From assembly GCF_001613065.1 (NCBI RefSeq), contig NZ_BDBQ01000027.1:1-64000 (forward strand): a DNA stretch of 64,000 nucleotides, read 5' to 3'. The notes beneath the pieces are model-generated. The model ran no database searches and was not told where the DNA came from. It saw nothing but the letters and a program-made list of their open reading frames with translations. The position numbers and the translations under genes were made by a program. The stretch comes from Nocardia miyunensis NBRC 108239. GTDB taxonomy: Bacteria; Actinomycetota; Actinomycetes; Mycobacteriales; Mycobacteriaceae. Each line of letters opens with the position of its first letter. Position 1 is the first letter of the stretch. Below are positions 1-8,478 of this stretch, piece by piece.

Positions 1-1
1 G

Positions 2-412
2 CCGGGGACGGCGGCGGCGACACCGGTATCGACCACACAGGGCGCGGGTGCGTGTGCGGGGCTGTCGGGCACGGTGGTCACCGATCGTGCCGGGGACACC
101 ACCACAGTGCCCGGGGTGATCGCCTCCTTCGAAGTCGCCTACTACACCCAGCGCTCGGCAGCGGCGGCGATGCGGGTGCTGGCCCCCGAGTCCGGAATCA
201 CCACCGAGTCGCTGGCCGCCGGGATCGCCACCATCCCGGTCGGCACCGTGTTTTGTCTCGCGGTCACCCCGCTGAGCCTGAACGCGGCGAATGTCCATCT
301 CGTCGAGGTGCATCCGGACCACAAGCGCGTGGATTACTTGCAGGTGATCAACGTCGTCTCGGGCAGCCCCGGCGGCGGGCTGCTGATCAGCCATGTCCAG
401 GAACAGGGCTGA
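2..412 (+). CDS. Hypothetical protein with DUF8176-like domain, 5' truncated by window edge
   Basis: The frame is open from the first bases, so the gene starts outside the window; the last 136 residues are visible. The visible part forms one compact alpha/beta domain, with a segment around FEVAYYTQRSAAAAMRVLAP followed by a PVGTVFCLAV strand. From memory this resembles the DUF8176 domain found at the C-terminus of anchored proteins in Nocardia and Mycobacterium, but I could not check this. Function is unknown. It precedes the hydrolase-fold gene in the same orientation with about 80 bases between them. Confidence 0.55.
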   Translation, partial: PGTAAATPVSTTQGAGACAGLSGTVVTDRAGDTTTVPGVIASFEVAYYTQRSAAAAMRVLAPESGITTESLAAGIATIPVGTVFCLAVTPLSLNAANVHLVEVHPDHKRVDYLQVINVVSGSPGGGLLISHVQEQG

Positions 413-491
413 AACCCGTGCACACCATCGAGCGAAATCCACGGCCCACCACAGTATTTGGCCTCACAACTACAGGCAGGAGCCCGCACCG

Positions 492-1394
492 ATGACCCCT
501 CCCGAGGTTCACCTGAGCATCGACGCCGACGATGGGGTACGCCTGGCCGCTACCCGGTTGGGGCGAGCCTCAGCGGCGGTGACGCTGGTGTATGTGCACC
601 CGCTGCTACGTGAGCGCCGGTTTTGGGAAGCGGTCACCATCGGTGTGCATGAGCATCTGTGTGGCGCGGTCAGTCAGATCACCTACGACCAGCGCGGGCA
701 CGGTGACTCCCAGGCGCCGCACCGCAGTGAGGTCACCACCGTGGCCCGCCTCGCCCGGGACCTGGACACTGTGCTGGCGCACGCGTCGGGGGCGGTGGTA
801 CTGATCGCGCATGGTGAAGGCGCGCAGCTCGTGCACGCCTACGCCACCACCCACCGCGAGAAGGCACAAGCGTTGGCCGGGTTGGTGTTCCTCAACGCCT
901 CGACCGATCCCCCTGTGCTGCAACGGTATCTACGCCGCTGGCCACAGCGCCTGCTCCGGCTCCGGCGACACCGGGGGCTGGGCGCGGTCACCGCGGCGGG
1001 TGAGGCCGTGCTGGGCTACCGCCTCGTCCACCCCGACGGCCACCGCCGCGGGCTGGGCTCTGCTGAGCGGAGGGTGCGCGTGGATGTCCTGGCCGCGTAT
1101 GCCGGGGGATTCGGGTTTTTCACCGGGGTCGCCATGGGCCTGCGGCACATCCCCTCGGCGGTGCTCGCCGGGGAACACGATCCGCTGGTGCCGCCGCAGC
1201 GTGCGGTCCGGCTGGCGGACGCGTTGTGGGCCGACTACGACGTCGTGGCCGGTGCCGGGCACGAGCTTCCCCGCACCCATCCCGCCCGCGTCACCGACAC
1301 CATCACTTGCACCCTCGACCACGTCCTGCGCACCCACCTCGATCAATCCACCGGGTCCACCCATACCCCGGACACCGAGCCTCGGAGGTCCTGA
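492..1394 (+). CDS. Alpha/beta-hydrolase-fold protein lacking nucleophile serine
   Basis: A 300-residue protein with the alpha/beta hydrolase layout: oxyanion strand VTLVYVHPLL, the YDQRGHGDS segment near residue 65, an elbow near residues 105-112, an acid region AGEHDPLVPP and a histidine region GAGHELP. The elbow reads AHGEGAQ, so the position normally held by the nucleophile serine (residue 108) is glycine. The protein is therefore probably not a classical serine hydrolase; it may be a binding protein or use other chemistry. Start ATG 492 is preceded by AGGAG at 9-nt spacing; a longer frame starting at 393 lacks such a site. It lies 27 bases upstream of the ParA/BTAD gene. Confidence 0.75.
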   Translation: MTPPEVHLSIDADDGVRLAATRLGRASAAVTLVYVHPLLRERRFWEAVTIGVHEHLCGAVSQITYDQRGHGDSQAPHRSEVTTVARLARDLDTVLAHASGAVVLIAHGEGAQLVHAYATTHREKAQALAGLVFLNASTDPPVLQRYLRRWPQRLLRLRRHRGLGAVTAAGEAVLGYRLVHPDGHRRGLGSAERRVRVDVLAAYAGGFGFFTGVAMGLRHIPSAVLAGEHDPLVPPQRAVRLADALWADYDVVAGAGHELPRTHPARVTDTITCTLDHVLRTHLDQSTGSTHTPDTEPRRS

Positions 1395-1421
1395 GGTGAT
1401 CTCGAACCTTGTCCCCGTGCC

Positions 1422-3350
1422 ATGACTCCTACCACCGCGCACACCGTCCCCGCCGGTTCGGGTCCGCTGCTGATCGCGGTGACCGGACTCGCGCCCGGGA
1501 CCGGGGTCACGACCACAGCGCTCGCGCTCGCCCGCGTCTGGCCGGGGCCGGAACCGGCGGTGCTGGTCGAGGCTGATCCAGCGGGTGGGCAGCTCGCCGA
1601 GCTGGTCGACGGCGACCCCTACCGTGGCCTGGCGAGCGTGTCCTGGGCCGCGCGTGCCGGTGGTGGTCCTGTGCGGGCCGCTGAGCACCTGCAAACTCTT
1701 CCCGGGGATGTCGGGTTCCTGGCCGCGCCGCCAGGCCCCGATCCTCTGCGTACGGCGTGGGTGACGATGTTGCTGACCGGCTGCCACCACGATCGCCGCC
1801 TGGACGAGCTGGCGGCCTGGCGGGAGCTGGGGGCCACGGTGATCGCCGACTGCGGCGCACCCGGCCCGGACTCCGCGCTTTCACCACTGCTGTCCGGTGC
1901 GGACGCGTGCCTGGTGCTCGTGCACGGTGGCCTCGTCGAGGCGTACCGCACCGGCGAGCAGATCCGCGAGCTCGCCGGCCACGCCCGCCGCCCCGGAGTG
2001 CTGCTGCTGGGCGCGGACCTCGACAGCCACGTCGCGAGCGCCGTGGATGTCCCGGTACTGGCCTCTGTGCCGCACACACCGCATTCCGCGACCGCGCTGC
2101 TACGCAGGAACTGGCCGCCACAGCGCCGCAACCGCCTGCTGCACGCGGTCCGCGCTATCGCCCGCACCGTCGACACCCAGCTCCGACCACCCGCACCGGC
2201 CTCTCCGAGTGCCGTCGCGACCAACCCGCCTGCACACACCTGGGCTCGGCGTCGTGGCCGCGTTCGGGGTCTGCGCCGCGCACCGGTGCAACCCTCGGTC
2301 TATCGGCTCGAGCTGCCTGCTGGGCTACGCCCGGGAACAATCCCGGCTTCCCAGGCCGAGCCAGGGCCCCGGACGCCACCGGCCCCTCCCACGCAGCCCG
2401 GCCCCGCTGTCGGCACCGAGCCCACTGGCACCGCTGCACCCACGAAACCCGTTGTTGCGCCGCGTGCCTCGCGTCCCGTGCCGCCGTCTGCTTCCTCACT
2501 CGATGCTGCTCCGCCACCGGGTACCAGCGCCTCGCCGGACAGCGCGTCGCCGAGCCTGCCCGCGCGCCGCGGCGAGCCTGGTTTGGCGATCCGGATCTTT
2601 GGGCCGACCCGGATTCTGTGGCGCGGTGGCGAGGGTGCGGACAGTGGTGCGGCGGGGGTGGAGATCACCGAGCGGGTGCAACCCCGGAGTCGGGAGCTGC
2701 TGACGGTGCTTGCCTTGCACCCCAAGGGGTTGGGGCGAGCCCAGCTGCTCGAGGCGCTGTGGGGTGAGCAGCCGCCCGAGCGGCCCAGCCATGCGTTGTC
2801 GAACCTGCTCAGCCGTTTGCGGACCGCTATCGCCACAGCCACCGACGCCTCCCACGCTGCCGCGCTGCTGACCGACGAACGCATGCGCTACCGCCTCAAC
2901 CCGGCGACGGTCAGGGTCGACTACTGGGAATTCACCGCCGCGGTGAGCACCCGTCGCACAGCCCGTGGCGAGCGGGACCGTGTCGCCGCGTCTCAGCGGA
3001 TCATCGACCTGGCCACCACGCCCCTGGCGACCGACCTGTCGCGCCCCTGGCTGGATCCGCTCCGCGAAGCCGCCCGGCGGGATGCTCTCAACGCGTTGGG
3101 ATGGCTGGCCTCCCACACCGTCACCGTGGACCCTCGCACCACTCTGGGCATGCTGGAAACCGCCGCCGAAACCGACCCCTACAACGAAACACTCTGGCAA
3201 GACATTCTTCGCCTGCACGCGCGCCTGGGCGAATACGACGCGCTCGCCCGCACCTTTTCCCTCCTGAGTAAAAAACTCGCCGAAATCGACACCACACCCA
3301 GCCGGGAAACACGAGCGCTGCTGGACCATCTCCGAAACACCGCGAGATGA
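1422..3350 (+). CDS. ParA/MinD-like P-loop domain fused to SARP-type winged helix and BTAD
   Basis: A 642-residue protein. Residues ~10-250 form a MinD/ParA-like Rossmann domain with a nucleotide-binding loop APGTGVTTTALALA; the lysines of a classical deviant Walker A are absent, so ATP hydrolysis is doubtful. A proline/alanine-rich linker (~250-385) follows. Residues ~388-490 are an OmpR/SARP-type winged helix starting at IRIFGPTRIL, and ~500-640 a bacterial transcriptional activator domain (BTAD) with TPR-like helices. This points to a DNA-binding regulator linked to a partition-type ATPase fold, probably controlling transfer or maintenance of the element. The target genes are not evident from sequence. 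Confidence 0.8.
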   Translation: MTPTTAHTVPAGSGPLLIAVTGLAPGTGVTTTALALARVWPGPEPAVLVEADPAGGQLAELVDGDPYRGLASVSWAARAGGGPVRAAEHLQTLPGDVGFLAAPPGPDPLRTAWVTMLLTGCHHDRRLDELAAWRELGATVIADCGAPGPDSALSPLLSGADACLVLVHGGLVEAYRTGEQIRELAGHARRPGVLLLGADLDSHVASAVDVPVLASVPHTPHSATALLRRNWPPQRRNRLLHAVRAIARTVDTQLRPPAPASPSAVATNPPAHTWARRRGRVRGLRRAPVQPSVYRLELPAGLRPGTIPASQAEPGPRTPPAPPTQPGPAVGTEPTGTAAPTKPVVAPRASRPVPPSASSLDAAPPPGTSASPDSASPSLPARRGEPGLAIRIFGPTRILWRGGEGADSGAAGVEITERVQPRSRELLTVLALHPKGLGRAQLLEALWGEQPPERPSHALSNLLSRLRTAIATATDASHAAALLTDERMRYRLNPATVRVDYWEFTAAVSTRRTARGERDRVAASQRIIDLATTPLATDLSRPWLDPLREAARRDALNALGWLASHTVTVDPRTTLGMLETAAETDPYNETLWQDILRLHARLGEYDALARTFSLLSKKLAEIDTTPSRETRALLDHLRNTAR

Positions 3351-3698
3351 CCCACCACGCGACCATGCTGCCCGGCGCGTACCCCTCGCACCAGCCCGAG
3401 GCTGCCGCCTCCGCGACCGTGTTTGCCGACAGCATCCGCCATCCGAAAATTCGATGCCATTCCTTCTGTGGTTATCATGCACCGCATTATTTCCTGCCGG
3501 TGAGAATTACCGCCGGATCGAATGTTCGATATACTGGAAATAGTGGGATTTCTTCGTGGTGGCCTGCTTTCTCTCCTGCCCTGTCGGCTCGCCTGGAAAT
3601 GTAGTCGAGAAATATGTGGCGCGGGCCGGGGGATATGTCTTTGCGGCGGTCTGGTCACGAATTCATCGACGCCTCGACATTCCCTGTATCGGGGTGCT

Positions 3699-3734
3699 CG
3701 ATCCGTGGGGTGTTCCGTGGGTTGTTCCGTGGGT
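3699..3734 (+). repeat. 12-bp tandem repeat, two perfect copies plus one degenerate
   Basis: TGTTCCGTGGGT occurs twice back to back (3711-3722 and 3723-3734) and is preceded by a degenerate copy at 3699-3710. Iteron-like direct repeats of this size often bind replication, partition or transfer proteins; the function here is inferred only from the pattern. Confidence 0.6.
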
Positions 3735-3806
3735 TGGTCAAATCACCCCACCCTGCCGCCGAGAACTACCTGCTGGCAGGGGGTGCAGGGGCGCTGGGGC
3801 GACCCA

Positions 3807-3842
3807 GGATCATGTCCCCGAAGCAGTACAGGGACATGATCC
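3807..3842. repeat. Perfect 12-bp inverted repeat with 12-nt spacer
   Basis: GGATCATGTCCC (3807-3818) and GGGACATGATCC (3831-3842) are exact reverse complements. It lies about 70 bases downstream of the 12-bp tandem repeat in the longest gene-free stretch of the accessory block. It could be an operator, or part of a transfer or replication origin. Confidence 0.6.
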
Positions 3843-4130
3843 GGCGGCCGTGCCCCACGGTGTTGACCCGGTATCCGTACGTCAAGTCCGTCCCGTCGAT
3901 ATCCATATGTATCGTCCCCTCATATCCTCCGATCACATTCTTTTCTTTTTATTACTCTTCTATCGGCGGCGCTCTAGCAACACCCATCCGGGAATGTTTG
4001 TTGCATTTCGATCCGGAATTGCGCTGCTTTTTCAGGTGGACTTGCCGAAATTTCCGGAAAAAAGGCTATTTTTGGGGTTGCATTCACGGGAAGAGTCGAG
4101 CTAGCGTCGAATCGTGCCCGGAAATTACCG

Positions 4131-4146
4131 GGAATTCACGAATTCC
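4131..4146. promoter_or_regulatory. Palindrome upstream of the MoxR gene
   Basis: GGAATTC and GAATTCC are separated by two bases, 80 bases before the MoxR start codon. The position fits an operator for the MoxR/VWA operon. The binding protein is unknown. Confidence 0.4.
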
Positions 4147-4226
4147 GAATGCTGATTTCGCCACACGTACGCCGTTACGGCTGTGTCGGCGCGCACCGGA
4201 ATACGCTGCTGAAATAGGAGAAATTG

Positions 4227-5429
4227 ATGACTTCCCCCACCGCATCCATACCCGCTTCGGGTGTCCGTCTGGGTTCGGGCGAACTGCGCAGCATGGTGGC
4301 CCGCGTGCTGGCGGACAACCCGACCACGGAATACGGTCCGCGTGAGATTTCGAAGATCCTGGGACGTTCGTCCGGTGCGATCGGCAAAGCGCTGAAAACG
4401 CTGACCGGGGCCGGTCACGCTGAGCTGACCCAACCGAAACCCGTGCGCTACCGGGCCACCGCCACCACGGCCAGCGCTGCGGCTGGAACTGCCACCCCTG
4501 CCCCAGTAGCCCCGGCATCCGCCCCGAAGGCACCGAAAGCCCCGAAGCCTGCGAAAGCGCCGAAGGCTGCGAAGGCACCGACACCCCCGAAAGCGCCGAA
4601 GGTTGCGGTACCGGCTGTGACGGGTGCAACGGTGACGCGTCCGAACGGGCAGGAATACCACCTGCGGGAACTGGCAGGCCGTGCGGATGTGGAAGTGCTG
4701 CGCACGATGCGTGCGGCCGAAGTCCCGGTACTGCTGTACGGCCCGCCCGGAACCGGCAAGACGAGTCTGATCGAAGCGGCATACGGGGATTTGCTGACCG
4801 TGCAAGGCGATTGCGACACCACCGTTGCCGACCTCGTCGGCGAGTACGCCCAAAACCCTGATGGCACTTTCAGTTTCATTCATGGCCCATTGGTCCGGGC
4901 GATGACCGAAGGCCGAGTCCTTTTCATCGATGACGCCACCCTGATCCCGCCCACGGTGCTGTCGGTGGTGTATCCGGCGATGGACGGGCGCAAAGAGATC
5001 GTCATCAAAGCCCATAAGGGCGAGGTCATTACGGCTGTGCCCGGTTTTTTCATCGTCGCGGGACACAACCCCAGCGTGCATGGTGCGATCCTGTCCGACG
5101 CGCTGGCCTCCCGTTTCAGCTTCCAGGTCGAAGTGATCTCGGACTACGACCTCGCCGCTGGACTCGGGGTGGACAAGCGCGCGGTCACCGTGGCTCGGGA
5201 CTTGGCCAAGCGCGTGGAAAAGGGCGAGATCGGCTGGGCTCCCCAACTTCGGGAGTTGTTGGCTTTCAGCAAGATTGCTGCCGCTGTGGGAGCGGAAACG
5301 GCTGCGGCGAACGTGATCGGTACCGCCCCGGAAGAAGATCGCGCGATCGTCATCGAAGTCATCAAATCCGCATTCGGCACCGTCTATAAGCCCCTGTCGC
5401 TGGGTGCCCGCATCAAGTCCAAGTCCTGA
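4227..5429 (+). CDS. MoxR-type AAA+ ATPase with N-terminal winged helix
   Basis: A 400-residue protein. Residues ~17-77 form a winged-helix DNA-binding domain closely resembling the C-terminal domain of the protein at 10129-10920. An Ala/Pro/Lys-rich linker (~80-130) leads into a MoxR/AAA_5 ATPase domain with Walker A GPPGTGKTS (172-180) and Walker B VLFIDDA (231-237). MoxR ATPases act as chaperones that remodel partners together with VWA-domain proteins, and the next gene encodes one. ATG 4227 follows an ATAGGAG site at 6-nt spacing. The winged helix on a MoxR protein is unusual and suggests action at DNA or self-regulation. Confidence 0.85.
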   Translation: MTSPTASIPASGVRLGSGELRSMVARVLADNPTTEYGPREISKILGRSSGAIGKALKTLTGAGHAELTQPKPVRYRATATTASAAAGTATPAPVAPASAPKAPKAPKPAKAPKAAKAPTPPKAPKVAVPAVTGATVTRPNGQEYHLRELAGRADVEVLRTMRAAEVPVLLYGPPGTGKTSLIEAAYGDLLTVQGDCDTTVADLVGEYAQNPDGTFSFIHGPLVRAMTEGRVLFIDDATLIPPTVLSVVYPAMDGRKEIVIKAHKGEVITAVPGFFIVAGHNPSVHGAILSDALASRFSFQVEVISDYDLAAGLGVDKRAVTVARDLAKRVEKGEIGWAPQLRELLAFSKIAAAVGAETAAANVIGTAPEEDRAIVIEVIKSAFGTVYKPLSLGARIKSKS

Positions 5430-5432
5430 CTC

Positions 5433-5452
5433 GTCCCCGGTGCACCGGGGAC
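5433..5452. terminator. 20-bp perfect palindrome between the MoxR and VWA genes
   Basis: GTCCCCGGTG is followed directly by its reverse complement, 4 bases after the MoxR stop codon and 38 bases before the VWA start. With no T-run it may be an attenuator, a processing signal or a protein-binding site rather than a full terminator. Confidence 0.45.
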
Positions 5453-5490
5453 TCCGGTGCACCGCCCCAACCCGAAGGGATCTCCCTGCT

Positions 5491-7173
5491 ATGACCGCCC
5501 CGCACGTGGTTACCGCCACCACCGCCCCGCCGGTTGCCCTGCCCGCCCGCTCCGGGTGGAAGTCCCTGTCCGAGTCGATGACCAGCGAAACCCCCGAGAT
5601 CGCTGACCGTGACGATCTGACCGTGATTATCGCCCCCGGTGCCGCTGGTGGCGCGCTGGCGATGTTCGTTCCCGCTATCGCCACGATCGCCATCGAAGGC
5701 ACCAACCTGGGCATCGACCCGGATACCGCGCGCCCGTGGCGTCCTGCCGATCGGTACCGCTACGCCCCGACCTGGGGCGCGCTGACCCACGAATGCGCGC
5801 ACGCCGCGCATACCCGATGGGAGCCTCGCCCGGACACCGATCCCGAGATCGCCCGTGCGGCAGACCTGCTGGAAGAGTCCCGTATCGAGGCTGCTCAGGT
5901 GCGCCGACGCCCCGCCGATCGGCATTGGCTGCGCGCGAGTACCCGCGAGTTGGTGTTCGCCGACACCCCCGGCGGCGAGCTCGCCGTCGCTCAGATCGCC
6001 CCGACTCGTTACGCTGCCGCCCACGCTGCGGCGCTGATGCTGGCGCGTATCGATGCCGGTGTGCTCGAAGTCGCTGAGTGTGCGCGGGCGGCTGCGGCGA
6101 TCGAGGATGTGCTCGGCCGTGACATTCTGCGGCAGTTGCGGACGCTGTGGCGCATCGCGCACCGGCTCTCGGACACCAACACCACGGGCATGCTCGAACT
6201 CGGGCGGCGCTGGGTCGACCTGGTCGACCCAGCGCCGCACACCACCCCGCAACCGGGCTCCCCGCTGGGGGAGGCCATCGTCGGCACACTCGGCGACATC
6301 GCGAAAAGCGTGGCCGACCAGACACCGCCGCCCGACCCCGCGCAAGAGGCCGAGGACGCCGCGCGGAAAGAGGCCGATGCTGCCCAGCGCGCGGACAGGG
6401 CAGCCAAGCGCGTATTCGGCAAACGGTCCGTTGGACGCGCCACCCGCGCGCCGCGTGATGGCGAACGTTCCGCTGCGCGGGTTCTGGCGCGTGCGCTGAA
6501 CACGGCCAGCCAGCGCGATCGCACCACGGTCAAAACGACCTCGGCGCTGCCCCCGGGGCGGTTGCGGATGCGCGGGGTGATGGCGCGCGATGCCCAGCGC
6601 GCGGCCGGGGCGATCCCGACCGCCGAACCGTTCACCCGCACCACCCGCAAACCGGTGCCCGTGCCGCCGCTGCGAGTCGGGATCGCCTGCGACGTGTCCG
6701 GATCGATGCGGGAGTACACCGCGGATGTGGCCTCGGCGGCATGGATCATCGCCGCCGCCGCCGAGCTGGCCTCGATGCCCGCGCAGACCGCCACGCTGAC
6801 GTTCGGCCGCGAGGTCATCCCGGTCACGTACCCGGACACCGCCCCGAAGAAAGTCACCGAGTTCGAGGCGCGGGACAACTACGAGGCCATCGATGTGGCC
6901 GTGGCTGCCCTGGACGGCGCACTGGGACTCTCCCGGCCCGAACACACCCGCCTGTTGGTGATCATCTCCGACGGATTTTTCCGGCCCCAGCCCAGCGTTG
7001 CCGCTCAGCACCGGATCGATCGGTTGCGCGCCAGCGGATGCGCAGTGCTGTGGCTGTCCCCCGATGAGCACTGCGCGCCGATGAAAGGCGTGACCGAGCA
7101 CGTGCTCGCCGATCCGACTCTCACCGCCGCCACCATCGCCCGCGCTGCTGTCGCGGCCGTACGCAGCGCATAA
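5491..7173 (+). CDS. HExxH metallopeptidase-like protein with C-terminal VWA domain
   Basis: A 560-residue protein. Its N-terminal half carries HECAH at residues 100-104, an HExxH zinc-binding motif inside a helix, as in metallopeptidase-like domains joined to VWA folds. A low-complexity charged segment (~290-350) leads to a VWA domain with a complete MIDAS start, DVSGSM (401-406), and a later IISDGFF strand. It pairs with the MoxR ATPase directly upstream; such pairs usually form chaperone or metal-insertion machines. ATG 5491 is chosen because GAAGGGA precedes it at about 10 nt; an upstream frame start overlaps the MoxR end. The substrate is unknown. Confidence 0.8.
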   Translation: MTAPHVVTATTAPPVALPARSGWKSLSESMTSETPEIADRDDLTVIIAPGAAGGALAMFVPAIATIAIEGTNLGIDPDTARPWRPADRYRYAPTWGALTHECAHAAHTRWEPRPDTDPEIARAADLLEESRIEAAQVRRRPADRHWLRASTRELVFADTPGGELAVAQIAPTRYAAAHAAALMLARIDAGVLEVAECARAAAAIEDVLGRDILRQLRTLWRIAHRLSDTNTTGMLELGRRWVDLVDPAPHTTPQPGSPLGEAIVGTLGDIAKSVADQTPPPDPAQEAEDAARKEADAAQRADRAAKRVFGKRSVGRATRAPRDGERSAARVLARALNTASQRDRTTVKTTSALPPGRLRMRGVMARDAQRAAGAIPTAEPFTRTTRKPVPVPPLRVGIACDVSGSMREYTADVASAAWIIAAAAELASMPAQTATLTFGREVIPVTYPDTAPKKVTEFEARDNYEAIDVAVAALDGALGLSRPEHTRLLVIISDGFFRPQPSVAAQHRIDRLRASGCAVLWLSPDEHCAPMKGVTEHVLADPTLTAATIARAAVAAVRSA

Positions 7174-7182
7174 CCACCCCGT

Positions 7183-7219
7183 CCCCGGGGTGCGGGTGTG
7201 CCACACCCGCACCCCGGGG
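7183..7219. terminator. Long perfect hairpin after the VWA gene
   Basis: An 18-base arm beginning CCCCGGGGTG (7183-7200) is reverse-complementary to 7202-7219, leaving almost no loop, so the real stem is about 16-17 bp. It lies 9 bases after the VWA stop codon. A strong GC hairpin here fits termination or mRNA 3'-end protection. Confidence 0.6.
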
Positions 7220-7285
7220 CGCGAAGCGACGTGCTGAGAAACCCCAATTACCCAACCACACAACATAATTCGAAAGGAAGATGTC

Positions 7286-7584
7286 ATGCCACTGGTACGA
7301 CAGGACTCCGAAGGCTTGTACGTCGTCGTCGGCGGATGGATCGCCCGCCCGCTGACCGCCGAAACCACCCACCCCGCGCGCTGGGATATCGGCGCACCGG
7401 AACCCGATTCGCCGTGGGCGATATGCCCAACGCCCGCCACTACGGGGGACCGCTCGCCCGCGTGGGCGGCGAGGGCTGGTTCATCGATCAGGCCGCACCG
7501 CCCCGGCGAGCCACACGCGCGGGCATAGCGGCCCGCCCCGAACCTCCCACAACCCACAACCCCAACCCAAGGAGTCACCCATGA
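7286..7584 (+). pseudogene. Small hypothetical protein, apparently frameshifted
   Basis: ATG 7286 has a good site (GAAAGGAAG) and begins MPLVRQDSEGLYVVVGGWIA. In this frame, sequence resembling a real protein ends near 7412 and the frame stops at 7528. A protein-like continuation, VGDMPNARHYGGPLARVGG, is in the frame one base back and runs to a TGA at 7582-7584 that overlaps the next ATG. This fits loss of one base around 7395-7412, or a sequencing error. No slippery heptamer is visible. The family is not recognised. Confidence 0.55.
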
Positions 7585-7829
7585 ACCACCCCATCCCCCT
7601 CCCGTCCCACGACGATCTCGATCTGCGGATCGAGGCCACGTGCGACACCTGCGACAATAGTGAGAGCTTCCAGGTCAACGAGGCCAAGTACACCGCGTGG
7701 CTCGGACGGCGAATGCCGATCCAGGACGCCCTCGCGCACCTGTCCGACCCCGAGCGCGAGTTCGTGAAGTCCCGTACCTGCCCGGATTGCTGGACGAAGA
7801 TGTTCGGCCCCAACCCCTTTACGCGCTGA
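7581..7829 (+). CDS. Small zinc-ribbon-like hypothetical protein
   Basis: An 82-residue protein with two CxxC pairs, CDTC near residue 21 and CPDC near residue 67, typical of a zinc ribbon. AAGGAG lies 7 nt before the ATG, which overlaps the stop of the preceding frameshifted gene as ATGA. The function is unknown; small zinc ribbons of this type often bind nucleic acid or act as accessory subunits. Confidence 0.7.
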   Translation: MNHPIPLPSHDDLDLRIEATCDTCDNSESFQVNEAKYTAWLGRRMPIQDALAHLSDPEREFVKSRTCPDCWTKMFGPNPFTR

Positions 7830-7909
7830 CCACCCCACCGACCGGCAGTCAGCTGCCCGCGAATCACTCAGCACCGCAAACACTTTCGACAATCCGGAAG
7901 GACTTCGCC

Positions 7910-8458
7910 ATGACAGACAACGACACGGCAACCATCCCCGAGACCGATACCCTCACCGCTGGTGAGGAGTGCCTGATCCGGGCGGGGGATGAGTTCGCAT
8001 TCGCTGACCGGCCCGACCTGCGAGTCACGGTGGCCAGGATCTCCACCGACCACGGCATTTTCGTGTGTTCTGTGCGGACACCGGCAGGCGAGTACGGGTT
8101 CGCCCGCCCCTGGCACCTGGTGCCCGCCGAGGGAGCCACCGAACACTGGCATCAGCGGATGCGCGAGCTGTACGCAGCCCAGCGCGCCCACGCGAGCGAT
8201 CTCGTGCGGAGACGCCATCACGAACTGGCCGACCAAGCCGAGGCCATCGCCCGGCAGTTCATTGCCCTGGCCTGCGCCGTGCGCCAGGGAGGGCTCCCCG
8301 ATCCCGACCCGGCGACATTCGCCGCCGAGGACTTCCTCCACGCCGTACAGGACTTGCGGGACCTGCGCGGCGATCTGGTCTACGCGCAGGTGCTCGCCGC
8401 TGATGACCCCGCGCCCCCGGACCATGAGCACGAGCCCCAGGACGTGACTGCCGACTGA
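7910..8458 (+). CDS. Hypothetical protein, paralogue of the gene at 9412
   Basis: A 182-residue acidic protein not recognised by family. The C-terminal half, from RRRHHELADQAEAIARQF to the end, is helical and clearly similar to the second half of the protein at 9412-9849 (MRQRHHDVADRAEGLARQL). The upstream half is unique to this copy and looks like a small beta-rich domain. ATG 7910 is preceded by GGAAGGA. Gene plus downstream leader form one unit of the tandem duplication described at 8479-8820. Confidence 0.7.
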   Translation: MTDNDTATIPETDTLTAGEECLIRAGDEFAFADRPDLRVTVARISTDHGIFVCSVRTPAGEYGFARPWHLVPAEGATEHWHQRMRELYAAQRAHASDLVRRRHHELADQAEAIARQFIALACAVRQGGLPDPDPATFAAEDFLHAVQDLRDLRGDLVYAQVLAADDPAPPDHEHEPQDVTAD

Positions 8459-8478
8459 TCACACTCGGGCCTCATCGG

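Larger units (their letters stand above)
3351..4226. other. Non-coding region with iteron-like and inverted repeats
   Basis: No convincing gene is present in these 876 bases. Several overlapping frames are open, but they lack ribosome sites and recognisable domains. The stretch is visibly richer in A+T than the flanking genes, especially around 3,880-4,100. It holds a 12-bp tandem repeat, a 12-bp inverted repeat and a 7-bp palindrome, listed separately, and must contain the promoter of the MoxR gene. Confidence 0.6.

Noticed and set aside
393..491. Longer N-terminus for the hydrolase-fold protein
   Set aside because: Overlaps the previous gene and lacks a ribosome site, while ATG 492 has AGGAG at good spacing.
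3347..4345. Several open frames in the 3.35-4.3 kb gap, including a 243-codon plus-strand frame
   Set aside because: They lack ribosome sites and recognisable domains, have atypical composition, and the largest runs into the MoxR start region; the stretch looks regulatory.
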